Shown here: positions 36,273 to 44,238 of the stretch, in pieces
How the letters are laid out: each line of letters starts with the position of its first letter
Position numbering within the stretch: position 1 is the first letter of the stretch
Origin: Prado023 sp963697345
Lineage (GTDB): Bacteria > Actinomycetota > Actinomycetes > S36-B12 > CAIYMF01
Reading direction: 5' to 3'
Length of the DNA stretch: 64,000 nucleotides
Assembly (NCBI GenBank): GCA_963697345.1
Contig: CAVONS010000007.1
Location: forward strand, 1-64,000
Program-made: the position numbers and the translations under genes
Notes under the pieces: generated by a model
What the model was told of the DNA's origin: nothing
The model's input: the letters and a program-made list of their open reading frames with translations, nothing else
Database searches by the model: none

Positions 36273-36405
36273 GCCGCTCACCCTAGTGGTGCCCGCCGAC
36301 ACGTGCCGTCGGCGTCCACAATCCCCAGCTTCTCCACACCTGGGGACAACTCACACCGGTGTAACTACGGGCCTGTCATTGCCTCCGCGGGGCCGAGCGT
36401 CGTGC
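36273..36405. other. dnaX-ferritin spacer with DnaA-box-like sequences
   Basis: 133 bases upstream of dnaX with TTCTCCACA at 36330-36338 (one mismatch to TTATCCACA) and TGGGGACAA close by. No SRP RNA is seen here, although that gene often precedes dnaX in actinobacteria. Confidence 0.4.
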
Positions 36406-36933
36406 CTACAGCGCGCCACCCGCGGCGGGCGGAGCCGTCGGATCAACGCCCTCACCGCCGCCGGACTCCCGAGCCAGGTAGTCCTCGAGCAGCATCACGT
36501 TGTCGCCCACCCGGCGGGCAACCTGCAGCAGCGTCGAGATCGAGGCGACCTCCTCGACCTGCTCCTTGAGGAACCAGTGCATGAACTGCTCACCCAGGTA
36601 GTCGGACTCGGCGCGGGCAAGGGCGATGAGTCCCTCGAACTGGGCGGTGACCTGGCGCTCCTGCGCCAGGGCGAGTTCGAGGGGCTCCACGACGCTCGTG
36701 AACTCGTTGCGCACGTCGGGCACGCCGGGGATGACCACGTCCGCCTCACGGTCCATGAGGTACTGCACGATCATCATCGCGTGGTTGCGCTCCTCGACGG
36801 ACTGGGCGTAGAAGTGCGCCGCGAGCTGCGGGAGCGCCTGCTGGTCGAACCACACGGCGATGGCGATGTACTGCTGGGACGCGAAGTACTCGTGCCCGAT
36901 CTGTTCGGTCAGCAGGTCATGGACGGGGCTCAT
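36406..36933 (-). CDS. Ferritin (non-haem iron storage)
   Basis: A 175-residue four-helix ferritin. Ferroxidase ligands are visible: Glu in GHEYFASQQYIA (about residue 15), E-E-x2-H in SVEERNHAMM (about 48-52), Glu in LAQERQVTAQ (about 93) and Gln in LKEQVEEV (about 126). It stores iron as a 24-mer in the cytoplasm. Start ATG with GAGGAG 6 bases upstream. A TAGAAT -10 lies about 60 bases upstream. It is a BfrB/Ftn-like protein, not bacterioferritin (no haem-binding Met pattern recognised). Confidence 0.93.
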   Translation of the reverse strand: MSPVHDLLTEQIGHEYFASQQYIAIAVWFDQQALPQLAAHFYAQSVEERNHAMMIVQYLMDREADVVIPGVPDVRNEFTSVVEPLELALAQERQVTAQFEGLIALARAESDYLGEQFMHWFLKEQVEEVASISTLLQVARRVGDNVMLLEDYLARESGGGEGVDPTAPPAAGGAL

Positions 36934-36992
36934 GGGCGTCTCCTCGAGCAGTGGGTCATCGACCGCGCCACGAGAGGACGGCCACAGGCACA

Positions 36993-36998
36993 ATTCTA
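36993..36998 (-). promoter_or_regulatory. -10 element of ferritin gene (TAGAAT)
   Basis: TAGAAT on the minus strand about 60 bases before the start codon. No iron-box inverted repeat was recognised overlapping it; a large hairpin lies just upstream at 37016-37070. Confidence 0.5.
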
Positions 36999-37015
36999 GG
37001 GCGGACGGAGTCGCC

Positions 37016-37070
37016 GTGCAGGTGCCGGAGCAGGACAGGATCCGGATCCTGTCGGGACCCGGACCTGCAC
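37016..37070 (-). terminator. 55-base compound hairpin between tRNA-Ser and ferritin
   Basis: Outer stem GTGCAGGT(G)CCGG with CCGGACCTGCAC (one bulge), a 5/5 internal loop, then a perfect 20-base palindrome GACAGGATCCGGATCCTGTC at 37034-37053. Probably the terminator of tRNA-Ser, 46 bases after its 3' end; a structured small RNA or an operator for ferritin are alternatives. Confidence 0.5.
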
Positions 37071-37116
37071 CGTGCTGGATCTCGCTGCTCGCACGGGGGT
37101 GCGGCTGCCTGGCTGG

Positions 37117-37204
37117 CGGTGGCGGTGGGATTCGAACCCACGGTGGGCTATGAACCCACACACGATTTCGAGTCGTGCTCCTTTGGCCGCTCGGACACGC
37201 CACC
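37117..37204 (-). tRNA. tRNA-Ser (CGA)
   Basis: 88 bases with the long variable arm typical of tRNA-Ser. Acceptor GGTGGCG/CGCCACC, discriminator G, anticodon stem CACGA/TCGTG with loop CTCGAAA (anticodon CGA), T-loop TTCGAAT. Reads UCG. Confidence 0.95.
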
Positions 37205-37211
37205 GCCGAGA

Positions 37212-37217
37212 ATTCTA
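37212..37217 (-). promoter_or_regulatory. -10 element of tRNA-Ser (TAGAAT)
   Basis: TAGAAT on the minus strand, seven bases before the mature tRNA 5' end. Confidence 0.6.
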
Positions 37218-37252
37218 CGGGCCGGGGGTCCCCGAGCACCAAATCGCCGCCG

Positions 37253-37258
37253 TAGCCT
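37253..37258 (+). promoter_or_regulatory. Leaderless promoter -10 (TAGCCT)
   Basis: TAGCCT, six bases, GTG at 37265, with no ribosome-binding site. Confidence 0.55.
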
Positions 37259-37264
37259 TGGCCC

Positions 37265-37876
37265 GTGCCCGTCGGACCCCACCCCCTGCCCTGGCCGGAC
37301 GACCCACGCCTGGACCCGGACCTCCTGGCCGGCGGGGACTCCCGCAACGTCCTGGACAGGTACCGGTACTGGTCGGTCGCCGCCATCGTGGCCGACCTCG
37401 ACACCCGACGCGCCCCCCTGCATGTGGCGGTGGAGAACGTCGAGCACGACCTGAACATCGGGTCCATCGTGCGCACCGCCAACGCGTTCAACGTCGCGGG
37501 TGTGCACATCGTCGGCCGCAGACGCTGGAACCGCCGGGGGGCGATGGTGACCGACGCCTACCTGAGCATCACGCATCACCCGGACCCGGCTGACCTGCGG
37601 GCCTGGGCCCAGGCCCAGGGCTTGCCCATCCTCGCGATCGACGTGGTGCCCGGAGCCGTCCCGATCGAGGAGCACCCCATGCCCCCGGCGTGTGTCCTGC
37701 TGTTCGGCCAGGAGGGCCCTGGGCTGAGTCCCGAGTCCCTGGCCGGGGCTGATGCCGTGCTGTCGATCAGCCAGTACGGGTCCACCCGGTCGATCAATGT
37801 CGCTGCAGCAGCCGCGATCGCGATGCACTCCTGGGCTCGTGTCCACCTGGGCAGTCGACCGGACCCCGCGGGGTAA
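37265..37876 (+). CDS. SpoU/TrmH-family RNA 2'-O-ribose methyltransferase
   Basis: A 203-residue SPOUT methyltransferase. The three motifs are present: ENVEHDLNIGSIVRTANAF (motif 1, about residues 57-75), LLFGQEGPGLSPE (motif 2, about 140) and LSISQYGSTRSINVAAAAAIA (motif 3, about 162-182), forming the trefoil-knot SAM site. Target (tRNA or rRNA) cannot be told from sequence alone. It reads divergently from tRNA-Ser. Confidence 0.92.
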   Translation: MPVGPHPLPWPDDPRLDPDLLAGGDSRNVLDRYRYWSVAAIVADLDTRRAPLHVAVENVEHDLNIGSIVRTANAFNVAGVHIVGRRRWNRRGAMVTDAYLSITHHPDPADLRAWAQAQGLPILAIDVVPGAVPIEEHPMPPACVLLFGQEGPGLSPESLAGADAVLSISQYGSTRSINVAAAAAIAMHSWARVHLGSRPDPAG

Positions 37877-37879
37877 CCT
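37874..37879 (+). promoter_or_regulatory. Leaderless promoter -10 (TAACCT)
   Basis: TAACCT, six bases, GTG at 37886; it overlaps the stop codon of the methyltransferase gene. Confidence 0.5.
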
Positions 37880-37885
37880 TGCCCG

Positions 37886-38581
37886 GTGAGCATGACGGCG
37901 TCCCTGGCAGCTGCACTGCCCGGGATCGTGCCCACTCTGGGACCCGACTGGCTGGACCCGCAGAACCTCGACCGGTTCGGCGCGGCGGCCTTCTGGATCG
38001 CCCTGTTCATCATCTTCGCCGAGTGTGGCCTGCTGATCGGGTTCTTCCTGCCCGGGGACTCCCTGCTGTTCATGGTGGGGCTGTTCATCGCCAGCGGAGT
38101 CATCGACATCCCGATCCAGGTCGCCTGCCTGCTGCTGTCGGTCGCGGCGGTGGCCGGCAACCTGACGGGCTACTGGATCGGCTATCGCGCCGGCCCCCCG
38201 CTGTTCAACCGGCCCGACTCCCGCTTCTTCCGGCAGGAGTACGTCGACAAGACACACGTGTTCTTCGCCAAGTACGGGTCGCGCGCCATCGTCCTGGCCC
38301 GCTTCGTCCCCATCGTGCGCACCTTCATCACGGCGATGGCCGGAGTGGCGCGGATGGACCTTCGCACCTACATCGTCTACTCGACCATCGGCGGCGTGCT
38401 GTGGGCCACGGGTGTGACCCTGCTCGGGTACTACCTGGGCAACATCCCGTTCGTGAAGGACAACATCGAGCTGATCCTGATCGGCATCGTGGCCCTGTCC
38501 ATCATCCCGATCGGGTTCGAGACGCTGCGCCACCGCCGGGAGGCCAGCGCCCGGGCGCTGGCCTCGGACCAGATCACCTGA
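37886..38581 (+). CDS. DedA-family (SNARE-associated/VTT) membrane protein
   Basis: A 231-residue inner-membrane protein. Family motifs are FAECGLLIGFFLPGDSLLF (about residues 45-63) and ARFVPIVRTFITAMAGVARM (about 138-157), with the Arg and Pro residues of the re-entrant loops and hydrophobic segments at both ends. DedA proteins act as undecaprenyl phosphate or phospholipid flippases/transporters; which lipid here is inferred only by family. GTG at 37886 preferred (leaderless); ATG two codons on is an alternative. Confidence 0.92.
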   Translation: MSMTASLAAALPGIVPTLGPDWLDPQNLDRFGAAAFWIALFIIFAECGLLIGFFLPGDSLLFMVGLFIASGVIDIPIQVACLLLSVAAVAGNLTGYWIGYRAGPPLFNRPDSRFFRQEYVDKTHVFFAKYGSRAIVLARFVPIVRTFITAMAGVARMDLRTYIVYSTIGGVLWATGVTLLGYYLGNIPFVKDNIELILIGIVALSIIPIGFETLRHRREASARALASDQIT

Positions 38582-38632
38582 GTCCCCACTCGAACGCCGC
38601 ACGGCGCGCGCGGGGCTTCGAGCGCCAGCGCC

Positions 38633-38638
38633 TAGGCT
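38633..38638 (+). promoter_or_regulatory. Leaderless promoter -10 (TAGGCT) for pyrE
   Basis: TAGGCT, seven bases, GTG at 38646. Confidence 0.5.
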
Positions 38639-38645
38639 GGCTTCC

Positions 38646-39185
38646 GTGACCGATGCGCGCGCAGGACTCCTCGACCAGATCCGGACCAAGGCTGTCGTCC
38701 ACGGCAAGGTGGTGCTCTCCTCAGGTCGGGAGGCCAACTACTACATCGACCTGCGTCGGGTGACCCTGGACGGCGAGGCCGCCCCGATGGTCGGCCAGGT
38801 GATGCTCGACCTCACCTCCGACCTCGACTATGACGCGGTCGGTGGCCTGACCCTGGGTGCGGACCCGGTCGCCACGGCGATGCTGCACAGCGCCGCTGCC
38901 CGCGGGCGGCGCCTCGATGCCTTCGTCGTGCGCAAGTCCGAGAAGGCCCACGGGCTCCAGCGCCGCATCGAGGGTCCGGATGTGGCCGGACGTCGGGTCC
39001 TGGCCGTCGAGGACACCTCGACGACCGGCGGATCCGTGCTCACCGCGGTGGAGGCGCTGCGCGCGGCCGGAGCAGAGGTCGTCGGGGTCGCGGTCATCGT
39101 CGAGCGGGGTGCCGAGCCCGCGATCGGGGCTGCCGGGTTGCCCTACCGCACCGCCTTCAGCCTGTCCGACCTCGGCCTCGACTGA
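38646..39185 (+). CDS. pyrE: Orotate phosphoribosyltransferase
   Basis: A 179-residue enzyme of pyrimidine synthesis joining orotate and PRPP to OMP. PRPP-binding loop VLAVEDTSTTGGSVLTAVEA (about residues 114-133), catalytic-loop lysines in VRKSEKAHGLQRRI (about 94-107). pyrE here is separate from other pyr genes, as in many actinobacteria. Followed two bases... immediately by an unknown gene on the same strand. Confidence 0.96.
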   Translation: MTDARAGLLDQIRTKAVVHGKVVLSSGREANYYIDLRRVTLDGEAAPMVGQVMLDLTSDLDYDAVGGLTLGADPVATAMLHSAAARGRRLDAFVVRKSEKAHGLQRRIEGPDVAGRRVLAVEDTSTTGGSVLTAVEALRAAGAEVVGVAVIVERGAEPAIGAAGLPYRTAFSLSDLGLD

Positions 39186-39186
39186 C

Positions 39187-39696
39187 ATGTCCGGGGTCAC
39201 CGTCGTGCTGTGTCCAGCACTGGACCCCGACACCGACGACGGCGCGCGTCGGGAGCTCGCGGCGGCCCTGGCCGGCTGGGGGATCCCTGTCGTGGTTCCG
39301 CGCAGGCAGCCCCGGCACGGCGCAGAGCTCGCTGACGAACGGCTCCTGATGGCCGCGTGGGTCGCCGATCAGGCTGTGGCCATCACCGAGGCCCAGGTCG
39401 AGGGTCCCCTGATCGTCGTCAGCACAGGAACTGCCAATCGCGCAGTCCCCGCCCTGGGCTTCGCGCAGCGTGCCTCGCGCCGCAGCGTCGTGGGCTACGT
39501 GCTGCTCGAGGGCCCACTGCCCGATCCGAGCCGGGCCGGGCAGGACTGGCCCGACGCACCCGTGCTCTACGTCTGCTCCACGGGGCCTGACGCATCGACC
39601 CGGGCCGCCGAGCTGCGTGGCTGGACCACGCTGCAGGAGGACCCGATCTCCGCGGTCACCGCCCTGGCCCGGGGCTGGCCGGACGCGCTGACCTGA
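39187..39696 (+). CDS. Unknown protein between pyrE and an SDR gene
   Basis: A 169-residue cytoplasmic protein starting MSGVTVVLCPALDPDTDDGA one base after the pyrE stop. Alternating strand/helix pattern (LIVVSTGTANRAVPALGFAQ, SVVGYVLLEGPLP, PVLYVCSTGP) suggests a small three-layer alpha/beta fold reminiscent of alpha/beta hydrolases. The GxSxG elbow is absent and no catalytic triad can be assigned. Codon use looks normal for the region. I do not recognise the family. Confidence 0.75.
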   Translation: MSGVTVVLCPALDPDTDDGARRELAAALAGWGIPVVVPRRQPRHGAELADERLLMAAWVADQAVAITEAQVEGPLIVVSTGTANRAVPALGFAQRASRRSVVGYVLLEGPLPDPSRAGQDWPDAPVLYVCSTGPDASTRAAELRGWTTLQEDPISAVTALARGWPDALT

Positions 39697-39730
39697 GCGG
39701 CCCTGACCGGACGGGGGGCACACTGGGGTC

Positions 39731-40504
39731 ATGACTGCATGCATCACCGGCGCGACCGCCGGAATCGGGCTGGCCTTCGCTGAGCTGCTGGCCGAGCAGG
39801 GTGATGACCTCATCGTCGTGGCCCGCGACACGGCCCGTCTGGACGCACTGGCCCTGAGGCTTGCCGATGAGCACGGGGTGGCCGTCGAGGTCCTGACCGC
39901 CGACCTGGCCACAGACGAGGGCTGCATGGCCGTCATGGCGCGCCTGGCCGATGATCAACGTCCTGTCGACGTGCTGGTCAACAACGCCGGCTTCGGGGTC
40001 AACCACGACTTCGTGGGCGGCAGCCTGGCCGACGAGGAGCGCCTTCTCGACGTCCTCGTCCGCGCCCCCCTGCGCCTGACCCACGCGGTCCTGCCCGGCA
40101 TGGTGCAGCGCCGGGACGGCATCGTCATCAACGTCTCCAGCGTGGCCGGCTGGGTGCCCATGGGGACCTACGCCGCCGCCAAGAGCTGGGTCACGGCATT
40201 CACCGAGGGCCTGGGCGCGGAGCTGGCCGGGACGGGGGTGACAGCCACAGCCGTCTGTCCCGGGTTGACCCACACCGAGTTCCACCAGAGGGCCGACATG
40301 ACCGTCTCGTCGATCCCCGAATGGGCCTGGCTGGACGCCTCCCGCGTTGCGGCCGACGGGTTGCGCGCTGCCCGGGCTGGGCGTGTCGTCAGCGTCCCCT
40401 CGAAGCGCTACAGGTCACTGACCCTGGCCCTGCAGTACACCCCTCGGTCGGTGCTGCGCCGGATTGTCTCCGCCACACCGGCCTCGCTGACCGACCGGAC
40501 GTGA
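39731..40504 (+). CDS. Short-chain dehydrogenase/reductase
   Basis: A 257-residue classical SDR. Nucleotide loop TGATAGIG (residues 6-13), NNAG (about 85), VSSVAG (Ser about 136) and YAAAK (Tyr about 148, Lys about 152). NADP preference is plausible from the basic residue after strand 2 (VVARD) but is inferred. Substrate unknown. Its stop overlaps the following aminotransferase start (GTGA). Confidence 0.93.
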   Translation: MTACITGATAGIGLAFAELLAEQGDDLIVVARDTARLDALALRLADEHGVAVEVLTADLATDEGCMAVMARLADDQRPVDVLVNNAGFGVNHDFVGGSLADEERLLDVLVRAPLRLTHAVLPGMVQRRDGIVINVSSVAGWVPMGTYAAAKSWVTAFTEGLGAELAGTGVTATAVCPGLTHTEFHQRADMTVSSIPEWAWLDASRVAADGLRAARAGRVVSVPSKRYRSLTLALQYTPRSVLRRIVSATPASLTDRT

Positions 40505-41679
40505 CAGGCCCCATGACCCACCGCCTCGTCAGCCGGATGCAGGGGCACCGCCGCAGCATCTTCGGTGAGATGTCGGCCCTGGCGCTGGAGACCGGCTCGA
40601 TCAACCTGGGGCAGGGATTCCCGGACACCCAGGGACCGGACCTGGTCCGCGATGCTGCCCTGGCCGCGATCCAGGAGGGCCGTGGTGCCCAGTACCCCCC
40701 GGTTCACGGCCTGCCGGAACTGCGAGCGGCCATCTGCGGCCACCAGGAGTCCTGGTACGGGCTGTCCTGGGATCCCGCGACGGACGTGGTGGTGACCACG
40801 GGGGCCTCGGAGGCCATCACCGCGACGGTCCTTGCGTTCATCGAACCCGGGGACGAGGTCCTGGTCCTGGAGCCATGGTTCGACCTCTACAGCGCCGCCA
40901 TCGATCTTGCCGGTGGGGTCCGTGTCAGCGTTCCCCCCGTCCCGGGGACCTTCCGGCCCGATCCACGGGCCCTTGCTGAGCGGGTCACCGACCGCAGCCG
41001 GCTGCTCATCCTCAACTCGCCACACAACCCGACGGGAGTCGTGTTCAACCCCGAGGAGTTGGCCGCCCTCGCGGACGTGGCGGTCGCCGCGGACCTGGTC
41101 GTGCTGTCCGACGAGGCCTATGAGCATCTCTGGTTCGACGGGCACCAGCACATCCCCATCGCCACGCTGCCCGGGATGGCGGGGCGCACGATCACCGTCG
41201 GCTCGGCCGGCAAGAGCCTGTCCTTCACCGGGTGGAAGGTCGGGTGGGCCTGCGGGCCGGCTGACCTCATCGCGGCGGTGCGGGTGATCCGTCAGCATCT
41301 GAGCTACGTCTCCGGTGGACCGTTCCAGTGGGCTGTCGCGCAGGGACTGACTGATCTCCCCGCCGCACATTGGGTCCAGTTCCGACAGGGCCTGGCCCAC
41401 CAGCGTGACCTCCTCACGCAGGGACTGACGAGCATCGGACTCCGGGTCCAGCCCAGTGAGGGCACCTACTTCCTGCTCACCGACGTCACCGGTGTCGGAT
41501 ATGCCAGCGGTGCGGACTTCTGCGCCGAGCTGCCGGCCCGCGCCGGGGTGGTGGCGATCCCCGTTGCGCCGTTGTGCGATGACCCGCAGGTGGGGCAGGC
41601 GTGGGTGCGGTGGGCCTTCTGCAAGCGCCCGGAGGTTCTGGCCGAGGCCTCCCAACGACTCCTGGGCGCCTTCGGCTGA
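40501..41679 (+). CDS. PLP-dependent aminotransferase, DapC (Rv0858c)-like
   Basis: A 392-residue class I/II fold-type I aminotransferase. NLGQGFPDTQGP at the start, NSPHNPTG (about residue 178), SDEAYEHLWF (about 204) and PLP-lysine motif SAGKSLSFTGWKVGWACGP (about 238). It closely resembles M. tuberculosis Rv0858c, reported as N-succinyldiaminopimelate aminotransferase, which would fit lysine/peptidoglycan precursor synthesis beside asd-lysC. Kynurenine- or methionine-type activity is possible. Start GTG (overlap) or ATG 40513. Confidence 0.9.
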   Translation: MTGPMTHRLVSRMQGHRRSIFGEMSALALETGSINLGQGFPDTQGPDLVRDAALAAIQEGRGAQYPPVHGLPELRAAICGHQESWYGLSWDPATDVVVTTGASEAITATVLAFIEPGDEVLVLEPWFDLYSAAIDLAGGVRVSVPPVPGTFRPDPRALAERVTDRSRLLILNSPHNPTGVVFNPEELAALADVAVAADLVVLSDEAYEHLWFDGHQHIPIATLPGMAGRTITVGSAGKSLSFTGWKVGWACGPADLIAAVRVIRQHLSYVSGGPFQWAVAQGLTDLPAAHWVQFRQGLAHQRDLLTQGLTSIGLRVQPSEGTYFLLTDVTGVGYASGADFCAELPARAGVVAIPVAPLCDDPQVGQAWVRWAFCKRPEVLAEASQRLLGAFG

Positions 41680-41735
41680 GGCCGTCAGGGGCAGCAGGAG
41701 CGCCCCCACACGGTCGTCGGATCGAGCATGACCGC

Positions 41736-42374
41736 TCAGGTGGGGCTGGCGGCTCCCGCCGTCACCGGGGCCAGGCCCGCAGCGCGCCGCACGGCACCCT
41801 CATCGCCACATCGGGCCAGCCAGTTGGCCAGCATGAGGTGCCCGCCCTCGGTCAGGACCGACTCCGGGTGGAACTGCACCCCCTCGATGTCCCACTCCCG
41901 GTGCCGCAACGCCATCACGATCCCGCTGTCGGTCCAGCCCGTGATCTCCAGCTCCTCGGGAACAGTCGAGCGCTCCACCGCCAGCGAGTGGTACCGGGTG
42001 GCGCGGAACGGCTGCGGCAGGCCCGCCAGGACTCCGGCACCGTGGTGACGCACCAGGGAGGTCTTGCCGTGGAGCAGCTCCGGCGCACGCGACACCACCG
42101 CCCCGAACACCGCCCCGATCGCCTGATGGCCCAGGCACACCCCGAACAGGGGAGTCCGCCCAGCACACGCCCGCACCATGTCCATGCAGACGCCGGCGTC
42201 GTGCGGATCGCCCGGCCCCGGGGACAGCAGCACGCCGTCGAAGGCGGCGGCATCGTCGGTGGTCACCTCGTCGTTGCGCCGCACGTCGACCTCTGCGCCC
42301 AGCTGGGCCAGGTACTGGGCGAGGTTGAACACGAACGAGTCGTAGTTGTCGACGATCAGGATGTGGGCAGTCAC
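41736..42374 (-). CDS. trpG: Anthranilate/aminodeoxychorismate synthase glutamine amidotransferase subunit
   Basis: A 212-residue class I glutamine amidotransferase. IDNYDSFVFNLAQYL start, oxyanion SPGPGDPHDAG, nucleophile Cys80 in LFGVCLGHQAIG, and catalytic His/Glu in VQFHPESVLTEGG. It supplies ammonia to TrpE or PabB; neither is in the window, so both roles are open. GTG at 42374 preceded by GAGAAT six bases upstream (leaderless-like). In M. tuberculosis the same gene lies between the DUF881 gene and pknB; here the kinase cluster is absent. Confidence 0.93.
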   Translation of the reverse strand: MTAHILIVDNYDSFVFNLAQYLAQLGAEVDVRRNDEVTTDDAAAFDGVLLSPGPGDPHDAGVCMDMVRACAGRTPLFGVCLGHQAIGAVFGAVVSRAPELLHGKTSLVRHHGAGVLAGLPQPFRATRYHSLAVERSTVPEELEITGWTDSGIVMALRHREWDIEGVQFHPESVLTEGGHLMLANWLARCGDEGAVRRAAGLAPVTAGAASPT

Positions 42375-42380
42375 GTGGCC

Positions 42381-42397
42381 ATTCTCGCCGGTACCCT
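42381..42397. promoter_or_regulatory. Overlapping divergent leaderless promoters
   Basis: Plus strand TACCCT (42392-42397), six bases, GTG at 42404. Minus strand GAGAAT (42386-42381), six bases, GTG at 42374. The two start codons are only 29 bases apart. Confidence 0.5.
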
Positions 42398-42403
42398 TGG
42401 TCT

Positions 42404-43276
42404 GTGCACAGCCCCTCGACACAGCGGGCCTCCGGGCCGGGTGATGCCGGGCGTCCGGAGACGACTGGCTCCCCATCCCCAACCCTCCTCGGGGAAGCCG
42501 CCGCCTCTGCGACTGGGGCAGAGCCGGGCAGCAGGCCCCAGAGGTGGCGCCCCCAGCGTCGCCCGCGGCTGGCTGATGTCGCGGCAGCAGCTGTGTTCGC
42601 GATCGCCGGTGCGATGTTCATCGCCAGTGCCACAGCCTCGCAGGACGGGGTCCTTCGCCCGGACCAGCAGGGTGGCCTGCCCGGGGCGATCTCAGCTCGC
42701 GCGGACCAGAACTCGATCTTGACCCGAGACGTCGACCAACTCACGCTGCAGGTGTCCTCCCTGCTCGAACAGGGGGATCCGAGCACGATCCTGGCGGAGA
42801 CGGCCGCGCGCAACGCTGTCCTGGCTCCGATCGCCGGGCTGACCCCGGTCACCGGCCCCGGCGTCACCGTGAGCCTGGATGACGCCGACCCTCCACAGCC
42901 GATCCCCGACGGATTCACCGGCGATGACTACATCGTCCACCAGCAGGACGTGCAGGGTGTGGTGAACGCCCTGTGGCGGGGCGGCGCCTCGGGGGTGACT
43001 GTCATGGGAGAACGCCTCATCAGCACCAGTGCCGTGCGCTGTGTCGGCAACACGGTGATCCTGCAGGGCCAGGTGTACTCGCCCCCGTTCATCATCGAGG
43101 CGGTCGGGGACGTGGCCCGACTCACCGCCGCCCTGGACGCCGATGACTCCGTACGGTTCTTCCGGGAGTGGTCCGACGTGGTGGGCCTCGGATACGACCA
43201 GTCGGTCAGCCGCGAGATGACCCTGCCCGCGTACACCGGGCCGATCACGACCCCGAACACCCAGGTGATCCCATGA
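42404..43276 (+). CDS. DUF881 membrane-anchored protein
   Basis: A 290-residue protein with a long Pro/Arg-rich cytoplasmic N-terminus (about 55 residues), one membrane helix (DVAAAAVFAIAGAMFIASAT) and an extracytoplasmic coiled-coil plus DUF881 domain (NALWRGGASGVTVMGERLIS, VRCVGNTVILQGQVYSPPF). It is a constant neighbour of sortase and crgA near actinobacterial origins; role in division or wall assembly is suspected, not shown. Its stop overlaps the sortase start. Confidence 0.92.
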   Translation: MHSPSTQRASGPGDAGRPETTGSPSPTLLGEAAASATGAEPGSRPQRWRPQRRPRLADVAAAAVFAIAGAMFIASATASQDGVLRPDQQGGLPGAISARADQNSILTRDVDQLTLQVSSLLEQGDPSTILAETAARNAVLAPIAGLTPVTGPGVTVSLDDADPPQPIPDGFTGDDYIVHQQDVQGVVNALWRGGASGVTVMGERLISTSAVRCVGNTVILQGQVYSPPFIIEAVGDVARLTAALDADDSVRFFREWSDVVGLGYDQSVSREMTLPAYTGPITTPNTQVIP

Positions 43277-44031
43277 CGACCTCGGTGACCTCGGAGCAGC
43301 ACCCGCAAGGGTCGAACGTGCCACGAGCCTCCCGTGGGTGGGCTGCCGTGGGTGTGGTCGGCGAACTGCTCATCACGCTCGGCGTTGTCCTCCTGCTCTT
43401 CGTCGCCTACCAGCTGTGGTGGACCAATGTCGTGGCCGACCGAGCTGCCGAACAGCAGGCGGTCGCGCTGCAGGACTCGTGGTCCCGGCCCCCCACAGGT
43501 CAGGACGCGGGCGACGAGGGCGACGAGGGCGATGGCACGGTGCGGCGACCCACGTTGGGGGACGCGTTCGCGTTGATGTACATCCCACGCCTGAGCGACA
43601 AGGTCTGGGGAATGCCGGTCCTGGAGAGCGTGGCGCTGCCGGATCTGGCGAGCGGGATCGGCCACTACCCCGAGACCCAGTTGCCGGGGCAGAAGGGGAA
43701 CTTCGCCGTGGCTGCCCACCGCGCGACCAACGGCGAGCCGTTCCGCGACATCGACCGACTCCAGGTGGGTGACAAGGTCTACGTGGAGGTCCGTGACTCC
43801 TGGTTCGAGTACACCCTGAACCGGGACCAGATCGTGTCGCCCCAGGCCGGCTGGGTCCTGGATCCCGTCCCCGGTGAACCTGGCGCGACACCGGTCGACA
43901 GGCTCATCACCCTGACCACGTGCAACCCACGATGGGCGAGCACCACACGGTGGATCTGGTGGGGCGAGTTGAGCAACACCTGGGACAAGGAGACCGACAA
44001 GGTCCCCGCGGCCATCAGGGCGGGACGCTAG
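43273..44031 (+). CDS. Class E sortase
   Basis: A 252-residue membrane transpeptidase: N-terminal membrane helix (about residues 28-50), an Asp/Glu/Gly-rich linker and the sortase domain. Catalytic His149 (VAAHRAT), Cys217 (TLTTCNPRW) and Arg226 (STTRWIW) are visible. Class E enzymes anchor LAxTG-bearing proteins to the wall in high-GC actinobacteria. No LAxTG substrate was found in this window. ATGA overlap with the DUF881 gene. Confidence 0.93.
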   Translation: MTTSVTSEQHPQGSNVPRASRGWAAVGVVGELLITLGVVLLLFVAYQLWWTNVVADRAAEQQAVALQDSWSRPPTGQDAGDEGDEGDGTVRRPTLGDAFALMYIPRLSDKVWGMPVLESVALPDLASGIGHYPETQLPGQKGNFAVAAHRATNGEPFRDIDRLQVGDKVYVEVRDSWFEYTLNRDQIVSPQAGWVLDPVPGEPGATPVDRLITLTTCNPRWASTTRWIWWGELSNTWDKETDKVPAAIRAGR

Positions 44032-44238
44032 ATGTACGCGTGGATCTGGCACCACCTCCCGGGACCCACGGCACTGCGAGTGGTCATCTGCGCCGTGGCC
44101 CTGACGGCCATCGTCGCAGTCCTGTTCATGTGGGTGTTCCCCTGGCTGGAGCCACGGTTGCCCTTCACGGACGTCACGGTGGATGCCGCACCATCCACAG
44201 GCTTATCCACAGTTGGGGACAGAATTACATCGATGTAG
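44032..44238 (+). CDS. Small conserved membrane protein after sortase
   Basis: A 68-residue protein with one membrane helix (ALRVVICAVALTAIVAVLFMW) and the phrase FPWLEPRLPFTDVTVD, as in actinobacterial proteins in this position. The start codon directly follows the sortase stop. Its 3' end overlaps a cluster of DnaA-box-like and palindromic sites. Confidence 0.82.
   Translation: MYAWIWHHLPGPTALRVVICAVALTAIVAVLFMWVFPWLEPRLPFTDVTVDAAPSTGLSTVGDRITSM

Noticed and set aside
36273..36405. SRP RNA gene upstream of dnaX
   Set aside because: The expected GGAA-loop hairpin sequence of small SRP RNA is not present in the spacer.
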